From Hyalella azteca (taxonomy: Eukaryota; Arthropoda; Malacostraca; Amphipoda; Hyalellidae), in assembly GCF_000764305.2 (NCBI RefSeq), contig NW_025934720.1, forward strand, positions 1,102,738 through 1,166,737: a stretch of DNA of 64,000 nucleotides, written 5' to 3'. This document shows positions 11,867-25,000 of the stretch, one piece after another (positions within the stretch are counted from its first letter, which is position 1; every line of letters begins with the position of its first letter). The position numbers and the translations under genes are program-made. The notes beneath the pieces are model-generated. The model saw only the letters and a list, made by a program, of their open reading frames with translations. It ran no database searches and had not been told where the DNA came from.

Positions 11867-14736
11867 ATATTAAATTGTATTAAAATAAATCTATTTACAA
11901 GAAATGGGCATGTGCAATTTGCGTCGGCAGTTTATTATACTGTTGCGGTTTTTGCCATCCTAATTTAAGTCTTTATTCTTCTTTCAACACGCAGTAAAAC
12001 CTCTAACTATTCTTACTGTCTTCTTCCGTCCAACTTCCTACTCCTCCTACTGATTTCCTCTCGATTTCTAAAATTAAATTCTTCATTCGCTTCATCAAAT
12101 AGAATTAATCAATTCACTGGGCATTAAAAACCTCAGGTTGGTTTAATGTGTTGATATCTTTGTGCCAATCCTGAAATTATCGTGTCATTAGTTTGCCTGA
12201 ACGATCCTTAGACAAGTCTGATAAAATTTGTATTTCTTTCTAGTATCAACATTCAAGTTTCGGGTCCTGCAGTGGATGCGCCTTTTCCCATTGCGACGAT
12301 ATTTCTTTTACGTCACGTATACGTCATCTGGCGTCATGTTTACTTCACTGCGCTAAGGACACTTGACCAGAAGACCTCGTATTTTGCCCCGCTCGGAACT
12401 AAGCCTGCTTTGGAACAAAGACCTTCCTAACTTCTGCGCTGTTACCAGAAGAGCAGTTTGCAGCCTTTTAATGAATTCAAAATAAATGAAATCTTAACTA
12501 TATGTGGATGCGCCGTTGCTGCTTCCTCCCAAAGTTCCTTGTTCTGTTTTCATTAATTAAATAAACTTTTAAAATTTAAAACTCGACTGTGTAAAATCCT
12601 TACAGATCGAGTAAAATTAAATGAAGATTCCGATCTTTTAAGTTCAGATTGTTTTTTTTAGTTTATATTGATGACTTTATTGATACCGGCGCGCTGAAAT
12701 GACTCAAAGTATCCCCTGACTTATTAATGCGCAGGAGCGTATACTTTAATTCAATCAATAATAATTACCATTGCCATCTTTTCAGGCTCTCAATATCACC
12801 TTATAATTTTCTGCCATTTTGCAAACCTTGGCGGACCAACTGGAGCAAACTGCATGTGAATTAGACGCGCACAATTCGTGGAAGGCTAATCCATTGCTGC
12901 TCTTTTTCCTCTCTAAGTTATGTTGGTTTTTTTTTTGCCTTATTCTGTCGAGAGTTTCTCATCATCCTCTTCAGTAGAGATCGGGTTTTTTTTAGGGGGG
13001 AAAGGCTCTTAGTGACATTCGACATCAACTGCAATTTTTGCAATTTTTATTGAACGAAGAACATGAATAGATGTCGCTCGTGCCGCTACAAAACTTCCCT
13101 GATTTGCTGCTTTGCATTTTCGGGACGATGTTTACGAAAAGTTTCTTTAGACGCTACGCGGAAGTCGGTCGAGAAAATAATCTGCTCGGAGCTCTTCAAA
13201 ATACGCGACTCTGGTCGACTTAAATGTTCAGAGCAACACGGCTCGTTATATAGTCTCGTTCTTTATATAATTGAGGTGTTTTCGAAATTTTCGGTTTGGG
13301 CGCTTCAAAACAATTGCTGTATTTTTCTACAGATACAGTAAATGTGTCTTTTATTTTAAGAAAAACGTCCTTACTCTTTTTGAGAATTTTCTGTCTGTGA
13401 GAAACTATATTTCATCTTTACGTGAACAAAATTCATTAACTTTTTTCGAGACCAATATGAACTATTATTTTTTGTAGCTTTTAATTATTCTGATTTCATT
13501 ATTTATCATTCATTGGGAATTAATATTATCTACGTATAGTTCTATGTACCTTATTAATCTGATATTAAAGTGATATAATTTTTCTCTTGGTTCAAAAAAG
13601 ATGTAGAAAATTTATTGAGGAGACCGGAACTGACTTTTCGATAAACAGATTCTCGATTCATCAAAATACAATTTATTTCCGTTTAGTTTTCTTTATTACA
13701 ATTACACTAATGAATTTAGCATAACCTCACGCAACTTAAAATATAGAAAAGAATTCCACTTGAATCTTGTCAATTCATACATGAATTTAGGTGTTATTTG
13801 TAAAGTTAACATCTCTATCGTCACAGAGTAAACGGAAAAGTTATCTATTGTAGATAAAAAGCTGAAGCGCCAGAGAACGGAACATGTGGCCACTGAACTA
13901 ACCATTGTTTGATCCCACAAGAAAGAACACTGATTTTTGTGTAATTATAAAATATTTAGTATCTTAAACAACCATTATTTTTGACCATCATTCATACACA
14001 ATGTGTTACTCACAATTTTTATTAGCGACATTCCCGTTGGGATATTCGCAATTTCCTGCTGATTTTTGAACGGCGGTAACAGGAAATGAAGGCACCCGCT
14101 CCCGCTTATCTCTTCGCGTTTTTTGAAGTTCGGCAAAACTTTGACTGATGTCGGGAGCTGAGCCCGGCCGTCGGGGCCTTCGCGAGCTACAGAATTGCGC
14201 ATATCGGCTAAATTATTATGTTTATCAATGATTTTACTGAAGAATTTGATGACTTAGCTCTGGAATTTTGTATCAGAGAAGTAATAAAGATGATGAATAA
14301 AATTTATTCAAGCGTTGCGCTTTTAGCAATTACATTAATGACTATTTATTATATGAAAGATTTTGTCTTCTATTTTTTTCAATAATAACGTTTTTAGATA
14401 TGATCACGTACCTGTTAGTGAGAGTTGATATATTCGATTGGAGTCCCTGTTATTTCTCGTATCGGTTTGGTGTGATGTAAGTTTGACATCTAGCAACGTC
14501 CAACTGAATTGCGAGATTCTTAACCAGAAGCCGTTATATACTTGCTTAAGGACACTTAATTAGTGGCCTTTGTCGCGTCTCTGATTTGTGGAAAAGCCGT
14601 CAATGGCTGGCAAACGGGTTTACGAACTCGTAACGATTTATTTTAAATAAGGGCCCTGTATATTTTTTCTGTTATAGAACTCTCAATAAAATGTATAGAT
14701 CATATTGTCCAAATAATGGCACACTTCCTTGCACAT
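11867..14736. other. Non-coding, nothing recognised
   Basis: AT-rich sequence with a few moderately GC patches (about 12270-12440 and 14090-14190). No exon, tandem array or element could be supported. Confidence 0.5.
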
Positions 14737-14870
14737 AACACAAGCAGAGAGCAGACATAGCAGTTATACACCCTTTTGCCGGGCCAATGTTGGTCACATT
14801 TACCCACACAGAGCAAAAAGTTCAACATCATTTGGACAAAGTTTCACTGTTTTCTCTGAGTGCACGACAG
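14737..14870 (+). repeat. Dispersed palindrome-bearing repeat, copy 3
   Basis: Contains acaagcagagagcagacatagc, a degraded core (ttggtcacatttaccca), cacagagcaaaaagttcaacatc, tttggacaaagtttcact and ttctctgagtgcac in the family order. A GC-richer segment follows to about 14990. Confidence 0.75.
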
Positions 14871-15124
14871 CTCAAATATGAGCGTGGCGACAGCGTGTGG
14901 CGGTACACGGCCTGCCACCTGTTGATCCTAACTCCGCTCCCTCAGTGCCGCCCCCTACTGGCCAGCGATGACGCCGCTGAAAACTTTGCAATTGTTTTTC
15001 TTCGTGAGAATTATTTTAGTTCATATTGTGTAAAGGAAGTGGCCACAATTGAGAGAAATAACTTATAGTTGATAAAGTTTGTCAGCATCAGTCACGAGTA
15101 ATCTACAAGTAAATAATTATTATC

Positions 15125-15465
15125 TTATTTAGTAATTCTAACTCTTATTAATGACTCAAATGTTATTCGGATTCTTCTATGATTCCGGGCTCCATTGTTA
15201 TTCTAACTCTTAATATTGACGAACATTACATTACGGGCTCTTCTGTTAATCTAGCTCTTATTATTATATTACTGACTATATTATTATTCTAATGCTGCTA
15301 TCATTCCGGGCTCTATTGTTATTGTAATTCTTATTATTGACGAATACTATATAGTACCGGTTCTATTGTTATTCTGCCTGTTATCATTGTCGAATACTAT
15401 AGTACGGGTTCTATTGTTATTTCAACTGTTATTATTGACGGGCATTATAATACGGGTTCTATATT
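15125..15465. repeat. Diverged tandem repeat, unit about 55 bp
   Basis: The phrase ttctattgttattctaactc followed by ttattattgacgaatactatagtacggg recurs about six times with heavy divergence and small indels. It is an old minisatellite. Confidence 0.75.
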
Positions 15466-16054
15466 GTTGACCTGATGTATGAAGTGCTGGTCGATGCTGG
15501 CGGCCAACAAGCTATTGTTTGAAGTGCGCGTAGAGTAACGCTGCCTTTGTTATGGCTTGTACCAGGAAGTGGAGCGTTATCAATTGAATCAACCAGGAAA
15601 TATATTGGCATGGTAGCTAGTATAAGTTATATTCGATAAGTTATATTATGAGAAACTGTTTACCATGGTAAAAAAAGTTATCTTTTGAGCTTTTGCAAAT
15701 GCCTTCAAGGATCCAACTAAAATATTTAGATTACGTTCACTCTCCCCTTTCTCGAACTAACATCACGGCTTCTAAAAAAATTCTGTGATTTTAACACTAA
15801 CGCAAAGTAAACGTAAACAAACTCCATATCTGATTTGACTAGAATTTCAATTTCACCGCGTGGAATATTACATTATAAGTCACAATAAATATTATTATTA
15901 AAAAATATTTTTCGATGCCAGTGAAAGTCGCAAGAAAATCTTCATAATTATTCTCACAAAATCATCCATTGTTCGTTCATGTCTGTTGCAGCCTGACAAC
16001 TGATATGATGAATAGTAGGGTTTAGTTCCTTTGTGAGATCTTGCGTGTGAGGAA

Positions 16055-16125
16055 GACTTGAAGCCGGCGCCACTGTAAATATTACAGCCATAGTGTACCC
16101 TTACGTGCTTATACTGGGAATTGCA
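16055..16125. repeat. Short dispersed repeat, copy 1 of a pair with 27880-27945
   Basis: The segment with gaagccggcgccactgtaaa, then attacagcc, then gtgtacccttacgtgcttat matches gaagccagctccattttaaa, tttacagct, gtgtacccttacatgcctat at about 27880-27945. The two are clearly related. The family is unknown to me. Confidence 0.55.
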
Positions 16126-16580
16126 ACAACGGTTAACGGAAAGTCTTTCTCTTTTGTCTTTTTACGCAACCATCGCACCATCAATTATACAACAAATTCA
16201 TCCTAATAAATTGAGAGAACTGATTAATTGAAAGCAGATTTTACTTGAATATAATCAAATGTCGACTAGCTTCAGTTAGCGAATGAAAATAATATAAAAT
16301 TTTGCTACTCAAAAACGCTTTTAATTTTATTTACTATTTTGTTCAAATTATTTTCGCATACGTAAAAAATGTACCCACGGTAACTTGTTTCGGACTATCA
16401 GCAGATGCGATCATGTCCTGGCTACTTTAAAGTAATATTCATTAATATTTATAACTTTTGTCTTGAGCTTCGATAAAACCTTACATTGATTCTTCCCGCA
16501 CCATATAATTGCTATAATTACCAATTAATGTCCTAAGACACTAAATAATATTTGCGCATTTAGTTTCAACCAGGTTTATA

Positions 16581-17148
16581 CAGGGTGTACCAGAATTAAC
16601 TGACCCTTTTAATTTGTTAATAAATAAAAAACTAAGAATGTTATGATGTTTAAACTTGTTTTATTTAAAAGAAGAACATTTTATGATAATATTGTATCAT
16701 AGTTACGTCATTATCCTGTATAGCTTGCTAAATTTGTGTTTAATTATCAAGCCTTAAATTTTCATCATGATTCGCTACAGCAAAGAAGAAAGAACGCAAA
16801 TTTTGCAAACCTACATCAGGACGATGTCAATAACAGAAGTTCACATGATTACAGGATCCATTTCAAAACAAGAATCAGTCCTTCAAAAAAAATCATTTTT
16901 TCTAATGAAAAAAAAACTAATTTTTCGCCAGAATTACTAATGAAGGTTATGAAAGCAACGAAGAGAAGAGCCCTATTTTGTCAAAACAATTGTGGTGGGC
17001 ATTTAAAAGACATTATATTTAAAAACTAGGATACAATATTACCATAAAAATGTTCTTCTTTTGAATAAAACAAGTTTCAACTTCATAACGTTCTTAGTTT
17101 TTTATTTATAAACAAATTAAAAGGGTCAGTTAATTCTGGTACACCCTG
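16581..17148. mobile_element. Mariner-type element, internally deleted, long TIRs
   Basis: A 568-bp element flanked by TA target-site duplications (16579-16580 and 17149-17150). It has terminal inverted repeats of roughly 120 bp that differ at few positions; both begin CAGGGTGTACCAGAATTAAC when read inward. Inside are remnants that look like the two ends of a mariner-family transposase. One frame from 16767 begins MIRYSKEERTQILQTYIR, typical of the N-terminal helix-turn-helix start. A second frame ends GGHLKDIIFKN at the TAG near 17029, typical of the extreme C terminus. The catalytic core is absent, so it is non-autonomous. The TA duplication and CAGGGTG end fit the IS630/Tc1/mariner superfamily. 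Confidence 0.92.
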
Positions 17149-17150
17149 TA

Positions 17151-17817
17151 TTTAGTAGAATCAAATTTTTAACTGTATTTTCTTTCTAATTCTTTTATAT
17201 ACGTCTCCTTATCCTCTCCCTCTCGTCAATAATATGATTTCCATCCCTTTATCTATTTTTCATTATTTTTCATTTTCATTTCATTCATTATTATTACATT
17301 ATCCCTTATTACGTTTCACTCTATTAATTAGATACAAATTTTTGCACGGTCATATAGCTATTCCCTTCAGTGCACCAGTTATTCCCAATATTATTCAGAA
17401 CGTTTTTCACGACTTATTTTTGGTGTTTCAGGCACCTTTATAACTCGTCTATGTTGCTATTTTCTTTCTCGTTAAAGTTGATTCTTTAGCTTCTGAACCT
17501 GCTTTATTGTTCGATTGCCTCCGTGCTGCTATTTCTTTTGCCTTCGACCATTTTTCACATTTTCATATACATTTTCATCTTTTCGCTTTTCTCGTATTTA
17601 TTATTGTGGGTCAAACTCGGTGTCTCGGACAATCGTGTATTTTCTAACTGATTTTTTTTTCAAACTACAGTACTGCGTTATTTTTCTACAATTTACTTTG
17701 CAGCGGCGTTTCTTCCAGTGCCCAAATTCAGTTCAATTATTCCATGTTTTACGTTCCCTTTTTTTCTTCGATTTTCTTCTCGCCGACCGCGTAGGAGTTT
17801 TAGATCATTTCTCCGAC
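17151..17817. other. Pyrimidine-rich non-coding tract
   Basis: The + strand is strikingly rich in T and C for about 650 bp between the mariner element and the 64-bp minisatellite. The long + strand open frames here arise because TTT/TTC/CTT-rich DNA lacks stops. I see no protein-like content. Confidence 0.5.
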
Positions 17818-18280
17818 GCAGGCCGGAGGCTGCGTCACGAGCAAACAATCGAGACGCTCCTCAGCCTCGAGACTTCCCAGCCTCGGCCGGAGGCTACGTC
17901 TCGAGCAAACAATCGAGATGCTCCTCAGCCTCGAGATGTCCCAGCCTCGGCATGAGGCTGTGTCTCGAGCAAACAATCGAGACGCTCCTCAGCCTCGAGA
18001 TGTCCCAGCCTCGGCATGAGGCTGTGTCTCGAGCAAACAATCGAGACGCTCCTCAGCCTCGAGATGTCCTAGCCTCGGCTGGAGGCTGCGTCTCGAGCAA
18101 ACAATCGAGACGTTCCTCAGCCTCGAGACGTCCCAGCCTAAGCGCCGGAGACTGCGTCTCGAGCAAACAATCGAGACGCTCCTCAGCCTCGAGGCTTCCC
18201 AGCCTCGGCCGGAGGCTGCGTCTCGAGCAAACAATCGAGACGCTCCTCAGCCTCGAGACGTCCCGGCCTAAGCGCCGGAA
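17818..18280. repeat. 64-bp minisatellite, about 7 copies
   Basis: Units contain gctgcgtctcgagcaaacaa, tcgagacgctcctcagcctc and gagacntcccagcctcgg. The gagcaaac landmark recurs at 17839, 17903, 17967, 18031, 18095, 18161 and 18225, giving a period of 64 bp with one 66-bp unit. The array is GC-rich in an AT-rich setting and rich in CTCGAG. Because 64 is not a multiple of three, open frames through it rotate; the overlapping + and - frames are artefacts. Confidence 0.95.
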
Positions 18281-19256
18281 GCGAGCTCCGCTTCCTGCGC
18301 AGCGATCAACACTTGACGCCACTTGCTGGAGCACAGCGCAGCCTAGACGGCGATGGAAAGTTCTGAAGCTGAACGATACTTTACATAGCGCGGGTCAAAT
18401 TGTTCTAAAATGATATTTTGTTTTGAAAATTTTTCTGGAATGAAATGTTGGACAATAGATGCAGGTTGTACATTCTGAAGGACTGATCAAATTGTTCTAG
18501 GATGAAACGTTCTAATTTGAAGGCGAATGGTGGCTTCTAACGAGAGTAAATATTGTTCTAAAATGATATTTTGTTAAATGAAGCTGAGTGAATATCTTGA
18601 AATGTTCTAAAATGAAACATTTTAATGTGAACACAAAAATGCGTTATGATAGACGGCTTAAATTGACCCAGAATGTTGTAATAACCTTATGGGTTGTTGT
18701 TGGAAGTACTTGTTGTGCTATGAGATATTGGCTTTTGTTGTTTTCGACTCTATATCTATATCTCTATATTATTTATTCACAATCAACTATCAAATTATTA
18801 TTTTAGGTGAAATTTCACATGGAGAAACTAATACGGTTCGTTTGCAGCTTCTTGCCCTGAACTAATATTTGCAATTAAATTGGGTCTCCTACGAGCTGGG
18901 TTTCTGTACGAACATAAAACAAATGAAGGTCTCATTTTTACTGAGAATTTTTTTACCAGTCAAACAAAGACTTCTAATGGAGCGAGAATTGAAACAAAGG
19001 TCGACCAGATTCCGAGGGTTTTTTTCGGTTCCGAAACTTTTTCGCAAACGAGTTTCATCCATCCATAATAAAGCAAAAAATTTTACCTAAATTGTTGAGT
19101 AAGATTTAAAAATGAAGATTACTTTTTTTGAAAATGTGCTTTTAAATCAAAGTAAGTATTGCTGAGCTTCATTGTATAAAGTCTCTTTGTAGTCTTCGTG
19201 TGTAGGGTCATTTTAATTATGCACTGAGAAACATTAACGGGTAGTACAGTCTAAAT
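18281..19256. other. Non-coding, nothing recognised
   Basis: After a short GC-rich edge, the phrase gttctaaaatgatattttgtt and relatives (ttctaaaatga, ttctaggatgaaacg) recur several times between about 18400 and 18620. This suggests an eroded tandem repeat. No exon is supported. Confidence 0.4.
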
Positions 19257-19392
19257 AGCGACCTACTCTCTGTGCGTAGCACTGATACGCTATAAAGTCT
19301 GGCCAAACTGGGTCAACATGACACAAACAATGGCAAACAGTGAATCGCTATTTGGACAAAGACCCCTCGCTTCTCTGAGTGTGGATATAATT
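19257..19392 (+). repeat. Dispersed palindrome-bearing repeat, copy 4
   Basis: Contains tggccaaactgggtcaacatgacacaaacaatggcaaacagtgaatcgctatttggacaaag in family order (longer than one landmark, given as the span 19311-19363) and the tail cttctctgagtgtggat. The core at 19311-19325 (gggtcaacatgacac) keeps the palindrome arms with one mismatch. Confidence 0.8.
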
Positions 19393-19794
19393 TTAATGTA
19401 AACTTGTTAAGTAAATCTCTGAAATTAGAAAATATATTCAATACGTTCAATAATTTCTTTTTTTACGTTATAAATAATGAAATCTCGATTAAGTTTCTCC
19501 TATGCATTGCCATTTGAATAAAGTTTCTAAATACCTAGGATTTTTAGTTTCTAGGATTGTTGTAAAAATTCTCAACGTCGTGATTTTTGTCAGTTATTTG
19601 GGGCCCTGAGAGCCACGAACGACAACCATGAGCTACAATTATTGTTGGCTTTACGCGTTATCGTGAGAGGCTTATTAGAGATAAATTATGCAAATGGTTA
19701 CTGCATTTATTGTTTATGCCTATTTAATGTCAGAGATCTCTTAGAACTTTAAGCGCGGTTGTTATTTTTCACTTTCTCTTCCACGTTAATATCG

Positions 19795-20100
19795 ATATCT
19801 GCTGTAACCACCTCTTACGCCGTGTTCACCACGCCGTATAGATATCTGGTGTCACCACCTCTTAAGCCGTGTTCACCACGCCGTATAGATATCTGCCACG
19901 TATAGATATCTGCTGTCACCACCTCTTACGCCGTGTTCAGCACGCCGTATAGATATCTGCTGTCACCACCTCTTACGCCGTGTTCACCACGTCGTATAGA
20001 TATCTGCTGTCACCACCTCTTACGCCGTGTTCACCACGCCGTATAGATATCTGCTGTCACCACCTCTTAAGCCGTGTTCACCTCACCGTATAGATACCTG
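19795..20100. repeat. 47-bp minisatellite, about 6 copies
   Basis: Unit: caccacctcttacgccgtgt, tcaccacgccgtatagatat, ctgctgt. One copy carries a short internal duplication of the tatagatatctgc portion, giving one interval longer than 47 bp. Confidence 0.95.
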
Positions 20101-20744
20101 ATCGCATGCATTGCGCACAACGCATTTCTTCGACATCAGGAAGTGACTTTCAGGCTTCCTTCGAGCCCTTTAGGCTGATTGCTGCGGCAACACAGAGGTT
20201 GCGGGCTTCAGGGGGAGAGGGGGAGGGCGTTGAGTGTTCCAACACTATTCCGATTTATTTATTGCTTTGTAGTTTTATTTGTGAGATGAAGGAGCGAGAT
20301 TCATCGTAATAGATACAGGATTAAGATTTCGGTGTCACATGCGTGCATCTGGAATGCTCTCCTTGCCCCCTATACGTATGGATTGTTTGGCTTTCACGTT
20401 ATCAAAGACTTTATAATTTTTATTTTGGTTAGCACTCTGATTAAAAGTTCCGTTGCGTTTGCATTACCATTCCTTAGATCAAAACTCTCCATCTCAGCTC
20501 ATGTCGATTTTTATATATGAAATTAGCTTTGCGATTATCGCTAGAAGTTTTCTGTTGCTATACAGTTCGGTCACTTCATTGACTGGCCGCTCCTGATGTT
20601 AATGTGCATATGAATAATACGACGATGACCTTCACGTGCCTGTTAAAACTTGCAGATGAATCATCACTGCATGAAGCTCGGAACTTTTTTGCTGCTTCTG
20701 AACTGCTTGGGTCGATTACCACACATGATAGTGCATATGCTCCT

Positions 20745-21245
20745 TTTTACAACACTTCTCTTTAACTTCACTTCTTGTTTGTCTGTTTGTCTGTTTGTCT
20801 GTCTGCTACAAATCTTATAATCAAAATTTAACACACTTCTACTTATCCTATCGATCTGAAATTTTGCACATTTGCGTAAAGTTGGAGACAATGCATGAAT
20901 CAAATGACAAAATAAATAATAAAAAAATTCAATATTAAAAAAGTAAAAAAATATTTTTGTCAGCCACAAATCTTATAATTAATATTTGACACACTTTTAC
21001 CTGTCCAATTGTTCTGAAATTTGGCACACTTGTGTGAAGTTGGAGGCAATGCATGAATCAATTGACAGAATTAATAATTTTGAAAGAAAAATTTTATATA
21101 TTAAAAAAATGAAAAATTAATTTTTTATTATTCGAAAATAAAGTTAGAAATTCATTGTACATTTTTAACATTGGAGACACTGGATTCTTTAGAAGTGATG
21201 TATTTAAAAACTAATTTTTAAACATATATTATTAGAAAGACACTC
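20745..21245. repeat. Dimeric dispersed repeat, copy A
   Basis: Begins acacttctctttaacttcac, then a tgtctgtttgtctg run, then two diverged monomers of about 170 bp. Each monomer contains tctgaaattttgcacac-like, gcgtaaagttggagacaatg and caattgacagaataaataat. A tail with ggagacactggattctttag follows. The same arrangement recurs at about 60840-61350 inside a dlg1 intron. No coding capacity or terminal inverted repeats are evident. Confidence 0.85.
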
Positions 21246-21734
21246 AATAGCAATGCTTTTAATTGATGTTAATTCCCGTTCATGTTCACAAGTTTTTAAG
21301 TGAAGAAGATTACTAATATGAGAGCACGTTGTGGTCAAATATACTTCTAGAATTGAACATTACAATCCTTAACTAATACCTATTCACTTTACACCTTTAC
21401 CTTCATGAAGCTGAATGTATTATTCGTTATTGTTTTTTTTTTATTTTGTAGGGTTTTCATTTTTTGACAATGGTTTGCAATTATTTTTTTATTTTCGAAC
21501 TTTTCCTATTATATTTTCCTTTTATTCTTTGAACAAATTTCTCTCTTCCGCGAAACTTTTTATGAATTAATATATGTATATCTTTTACACCAAGTTAATT
21601 TTCATTTTCATATTCATGTTCATTGCTATTCCAATTCCACGATGGGGAGTTCTCCTTCGTACACACTTCAAAAAAAATATAACTCAGTACTCACTGCAGT
21701 GAGAGACAGAGAGCGCATTTTCTCGTCGACGAAA

Positions 21735-21785
21735 ACTTGAGGTCACGGACGGACGGACAGACGGACGGACAGACAGACAGACGGT
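21735..21785. repeat. GGAC/GACA simple repeat
   Basis: A run of ggacggacggacagacggac-type tetranucleotides, purine-rich on the + strand. A related gtctgtctgtttgtctg run opens the dimeric repeat 1 kb to the left in the opposite sense, so both could belong to one larger foldback unit. Confidence 0.7.
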
Positions 21786-21884
21786 CATGGCGAGCACAAT
21801 AGTGCAGTTTTTCCATAAATGAGAAAATGCGCTAAAAAGAAGGTTATATGGTCCAAATGATGAAAGATTTTCTTGACATTTGTC

Positions 21885-22025
21885 CAAATAGTGACGAGCA
21901 GAGAGCGGAAGTAGATATGCTCAGTTTTGCCGCGTCAAACTGGATCAGAATGACCCACTCAAGTGCAGAAAGGGCATCACTATTTACACAAAATCTAATT
22001 CATTGCTCTGATTTTATGTTGGTCT
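21885..22025 (+). repeat. Dispersed palindrome-bearing repeat, copy 5
   Basis: Contains gacgagcagagagcggaagtagatatgc, the core tggatcagaatgaccca (about 21941-21957), ctcaagtgcagaaagggcatcactattta and a tail ttgctctgatttta, followed by ggtctcatacactccgtgct, which resembles sequence to the right of copy 2. Confidence 0.8.
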
Positions 22026-25000
22026 CATACACTCCGTGCTGGACCTGATTCTGGTGAAAATTCTCTGTGCTGCACTTGCTCTTTGTGACACTGAAGGCTA
22101 ATGCAGTGTGTGCTGCCAGGCTGCGAATGTTGTGAGCTGCCTCATCTTTTGGTTTTCTGCTTATTTTTAGATAATATAATTTGTGTAGCTGCCCCCTTCG
22201 TTTTAGTTCAATCTATCCACAAAAATTTTTCCCATAGTTTATTATTTTTTTATCCCGAATTGGCTAAATTGTTATTTTGTTCAGTTATTTTTTATTCCCT
22301 TTTTTTACGTTTCAACGTTTTTTTCGACGCGTCAACGTTTCAACGTTTTTGACCAGTCGCATATATGAAAACTGACTGCTCTTGTTATACTTTAATCATT
22401 TAGACTAAAGAGCCTCTTTTGAATACTTGTAAAGCGGCAAATAGTTACAGTTACTGTTGGATATATACGGCGATTCTAGAATCCGAAAAATGTCCAGAGC
22501 AGTTTTTAGCCGGCCTAAATTATCAAGTTTTGATGAAATTGAACCATAGTAATAGACAAAGCACTTAGATAAACTCACAAGTGCGTACTGTGTAATTAAT
22601 AAATAATATTCTCCTGTGTTTTGTTGACGGTCTAACGAACCTAATTAAGTCCACTTGAGTCTCTCCTAGCAGATCGATCGTTGTAGCGACGTTGGCTAAT
22701 TGCATGGGTCTCAGACCATACCATCTCGAGCTCCACCGAGCAATACCTGGAAATTGATACTTTACTTGTGTACATTTTTTATTGACATAAACGCCTATAT
22801 GAAAATCTATCTTTATTACTATTATTTTGCTAAATAATATTTTTGAAATATCATAAATTTTTTTAGTGATTCAATTATAATTAGGAAAATCACGAAACAT
22901 TCTTTTATTGTTTTTCTAGTTGAACTTTGAATTTCTGATAATTTGAATGAAAATCTTACTTTTCTCTATTGCAGCATTGTAATGCCTACAACCTGATTTT
23001 CTTATTAGGAACGAAGCACTAAATTTAACGAAGTCTGGCGTGGCAAAGCTCCTTATTATTCAGGACACGCTACCAATATTGGTTTAACACTAAAGTACAT
23101 AACGCGCTACTGTATCAGCCCCAGCCCCTGGCAGAAAAAGAACTCGCATGCTTTGCGTTTTTCCTCGAGTTATACCACTTCACGTTATAAATGGAGAGAT
23201 AAGGGCAATTTTCAATATTACAGATTTATATTCTCATTGTAATTATAATTTTTCCAATGTCGGATACACCTGTGCTCTCTGATCTGATTAGATGAGTTCC
23301 TACATATTTGATTTTGCAGAGCATCGAGAAGTAGCCAATATTCTATCCTGATCGCAGGGTTTGTTTTGTGATATTTAATGTTAATTATATTGTTATTTAT
23401 TGTTATTAATTTATATATATATATATATAATTATTATTTATAATATATATATAATATATATAATTATTATTTAATTATATATTGTTATTTAATGTTAATC
23501 ATATTCGAACCCCGTTGATCGTACTCCCGCAAAAACTTTCATTTATGTAGCAAAGTAAATAATTACATTTTTTGTTTATCACTCTCTCGAAATATTATGC
23601 ATGCACGCTCGCATGGAAATTGCAATGCCCTGTTTTGGTCTTACGAATGGACTTACTGAGTCTTTCAGGCCATCAACAAACTAAAGGAATTCAATGCAAA
23701 AACTTTTAAAATACATCAGAATTTGAAGTTTGTGTCGAATAGTTGAAGGAATTAACGACGAGTTATAGCTTGAGTTTCAATTGAGTTTGTGATAAATCAC
23801 ATCAAAGCGGAGTGTATTTGAATAAACTGATATTCCTTCCTCTTTTTCAAAACTTTTATCTTCCGTTATCATTCAATTATTCAATATAATCAATATTTTA
23901 ATTCTCATATCTGTCCTCAACTATCCTTCACTTAACTTAGTTATTCAAGGCACCCAAATTTGCCGTTGTTTATGTTACCGACTCGTAGGCTACAATAGAT
24001 CATCTCAGCCGCGTGGCTTTAACCAAAACTCTAAAATTAACGTTCTCTCAAAATTCTCAAGGCTGAACGTTAAACTGTGTCACTCTGATTAAATAATAGT
24101 GGCCAAATTTAGTTCGTAAATAGATAATTTGTAGTGTTAGTGTGGATTAAGCTGCTCACGTGCCTGTTGTTGCCAATTCGCTGCAATCTCAACTGCTACG
24201 GAATATGAATCCACTACAGAAAAGATTAACCAAATTTTCAGGCACCCTTTTACCCTCGATGTTTTACAATGCATTGCATCTAAACTTTTGAATAAACATT
24301 TTATTCCTTGTAATGTAGATGTTGCTCACAAGCCTGCAAATACATACACGTATTTTGTATAATTCATGAAAGACGCAGAGGATGACACCGTTTTTCGTGC
24401 TCAATTCACTGCATAGTCTTCACTTTAATGCCACTTTCATGACACTTTCATCAGTTTCATGTCACTACATGTCACTATTTTATCTAGCCGAGTAAGCACC
24501 CTTAGCTATTTCTTTTCATAATTCTAAAATTTATTGATGAACATATCTGTCCAAGGGATGTTGATTCAAGCTTTTTCCTCAAGCTAATTTTCTTTCTGCG
24601 TGGGAAGAGAGGATGATTTACTAATTAAATTTTCACGGTACCGAAATATGGGCCTTATTTTATTTGTTGTTCTATAAAGCTAGGCCTGCCTCACTGGGGC
24701 TTGTGGCGCCCTCCTGGGGGCCTGTGGCGCCCTGCAGGCCAGGCAGTCCCCCTCGGGCGCCGTCGAGACCCACTTCCCCCTGCTACCCCCGCCTCCCCCT
24801 GCCCGCCTCTATTCGTTTGTTGTATTTGCTCAGGCTTGTTCACGTCGAGTCGTTCTACTCCTGATGAAAAAAATTCAATCTTAATTTGACCCTTGAAAGA
24901 TCTTGGAAAAGGCTCTGTTTTATAAGAGTGTACTCGTTAACAAAACACTGCTTATAGCTAGGCCGACCAAATTGACTGCATTCGTCATAACATTGCCTGA

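Noticed and set aside
11011..15068. Open frames overlapping dispersed repeat copies 2 and 3
   Set aside because: They run through copies of the dispersed family and read differently in each copy.
17515..18413. Open frames of 146 and 231 codons
   Set aside because: The first part is low-complexity pyrimidine-rich DNA and the rest is the 64-bp minisatellite with rotating frames. No domain-like content or splice sites.
23500..23530. TTCGAACCCC as a possible minus-strand tRNA T-loop
   Set aside because: The flanking bases do not form a T-arm, and no A-box or acceptor stem is visible.
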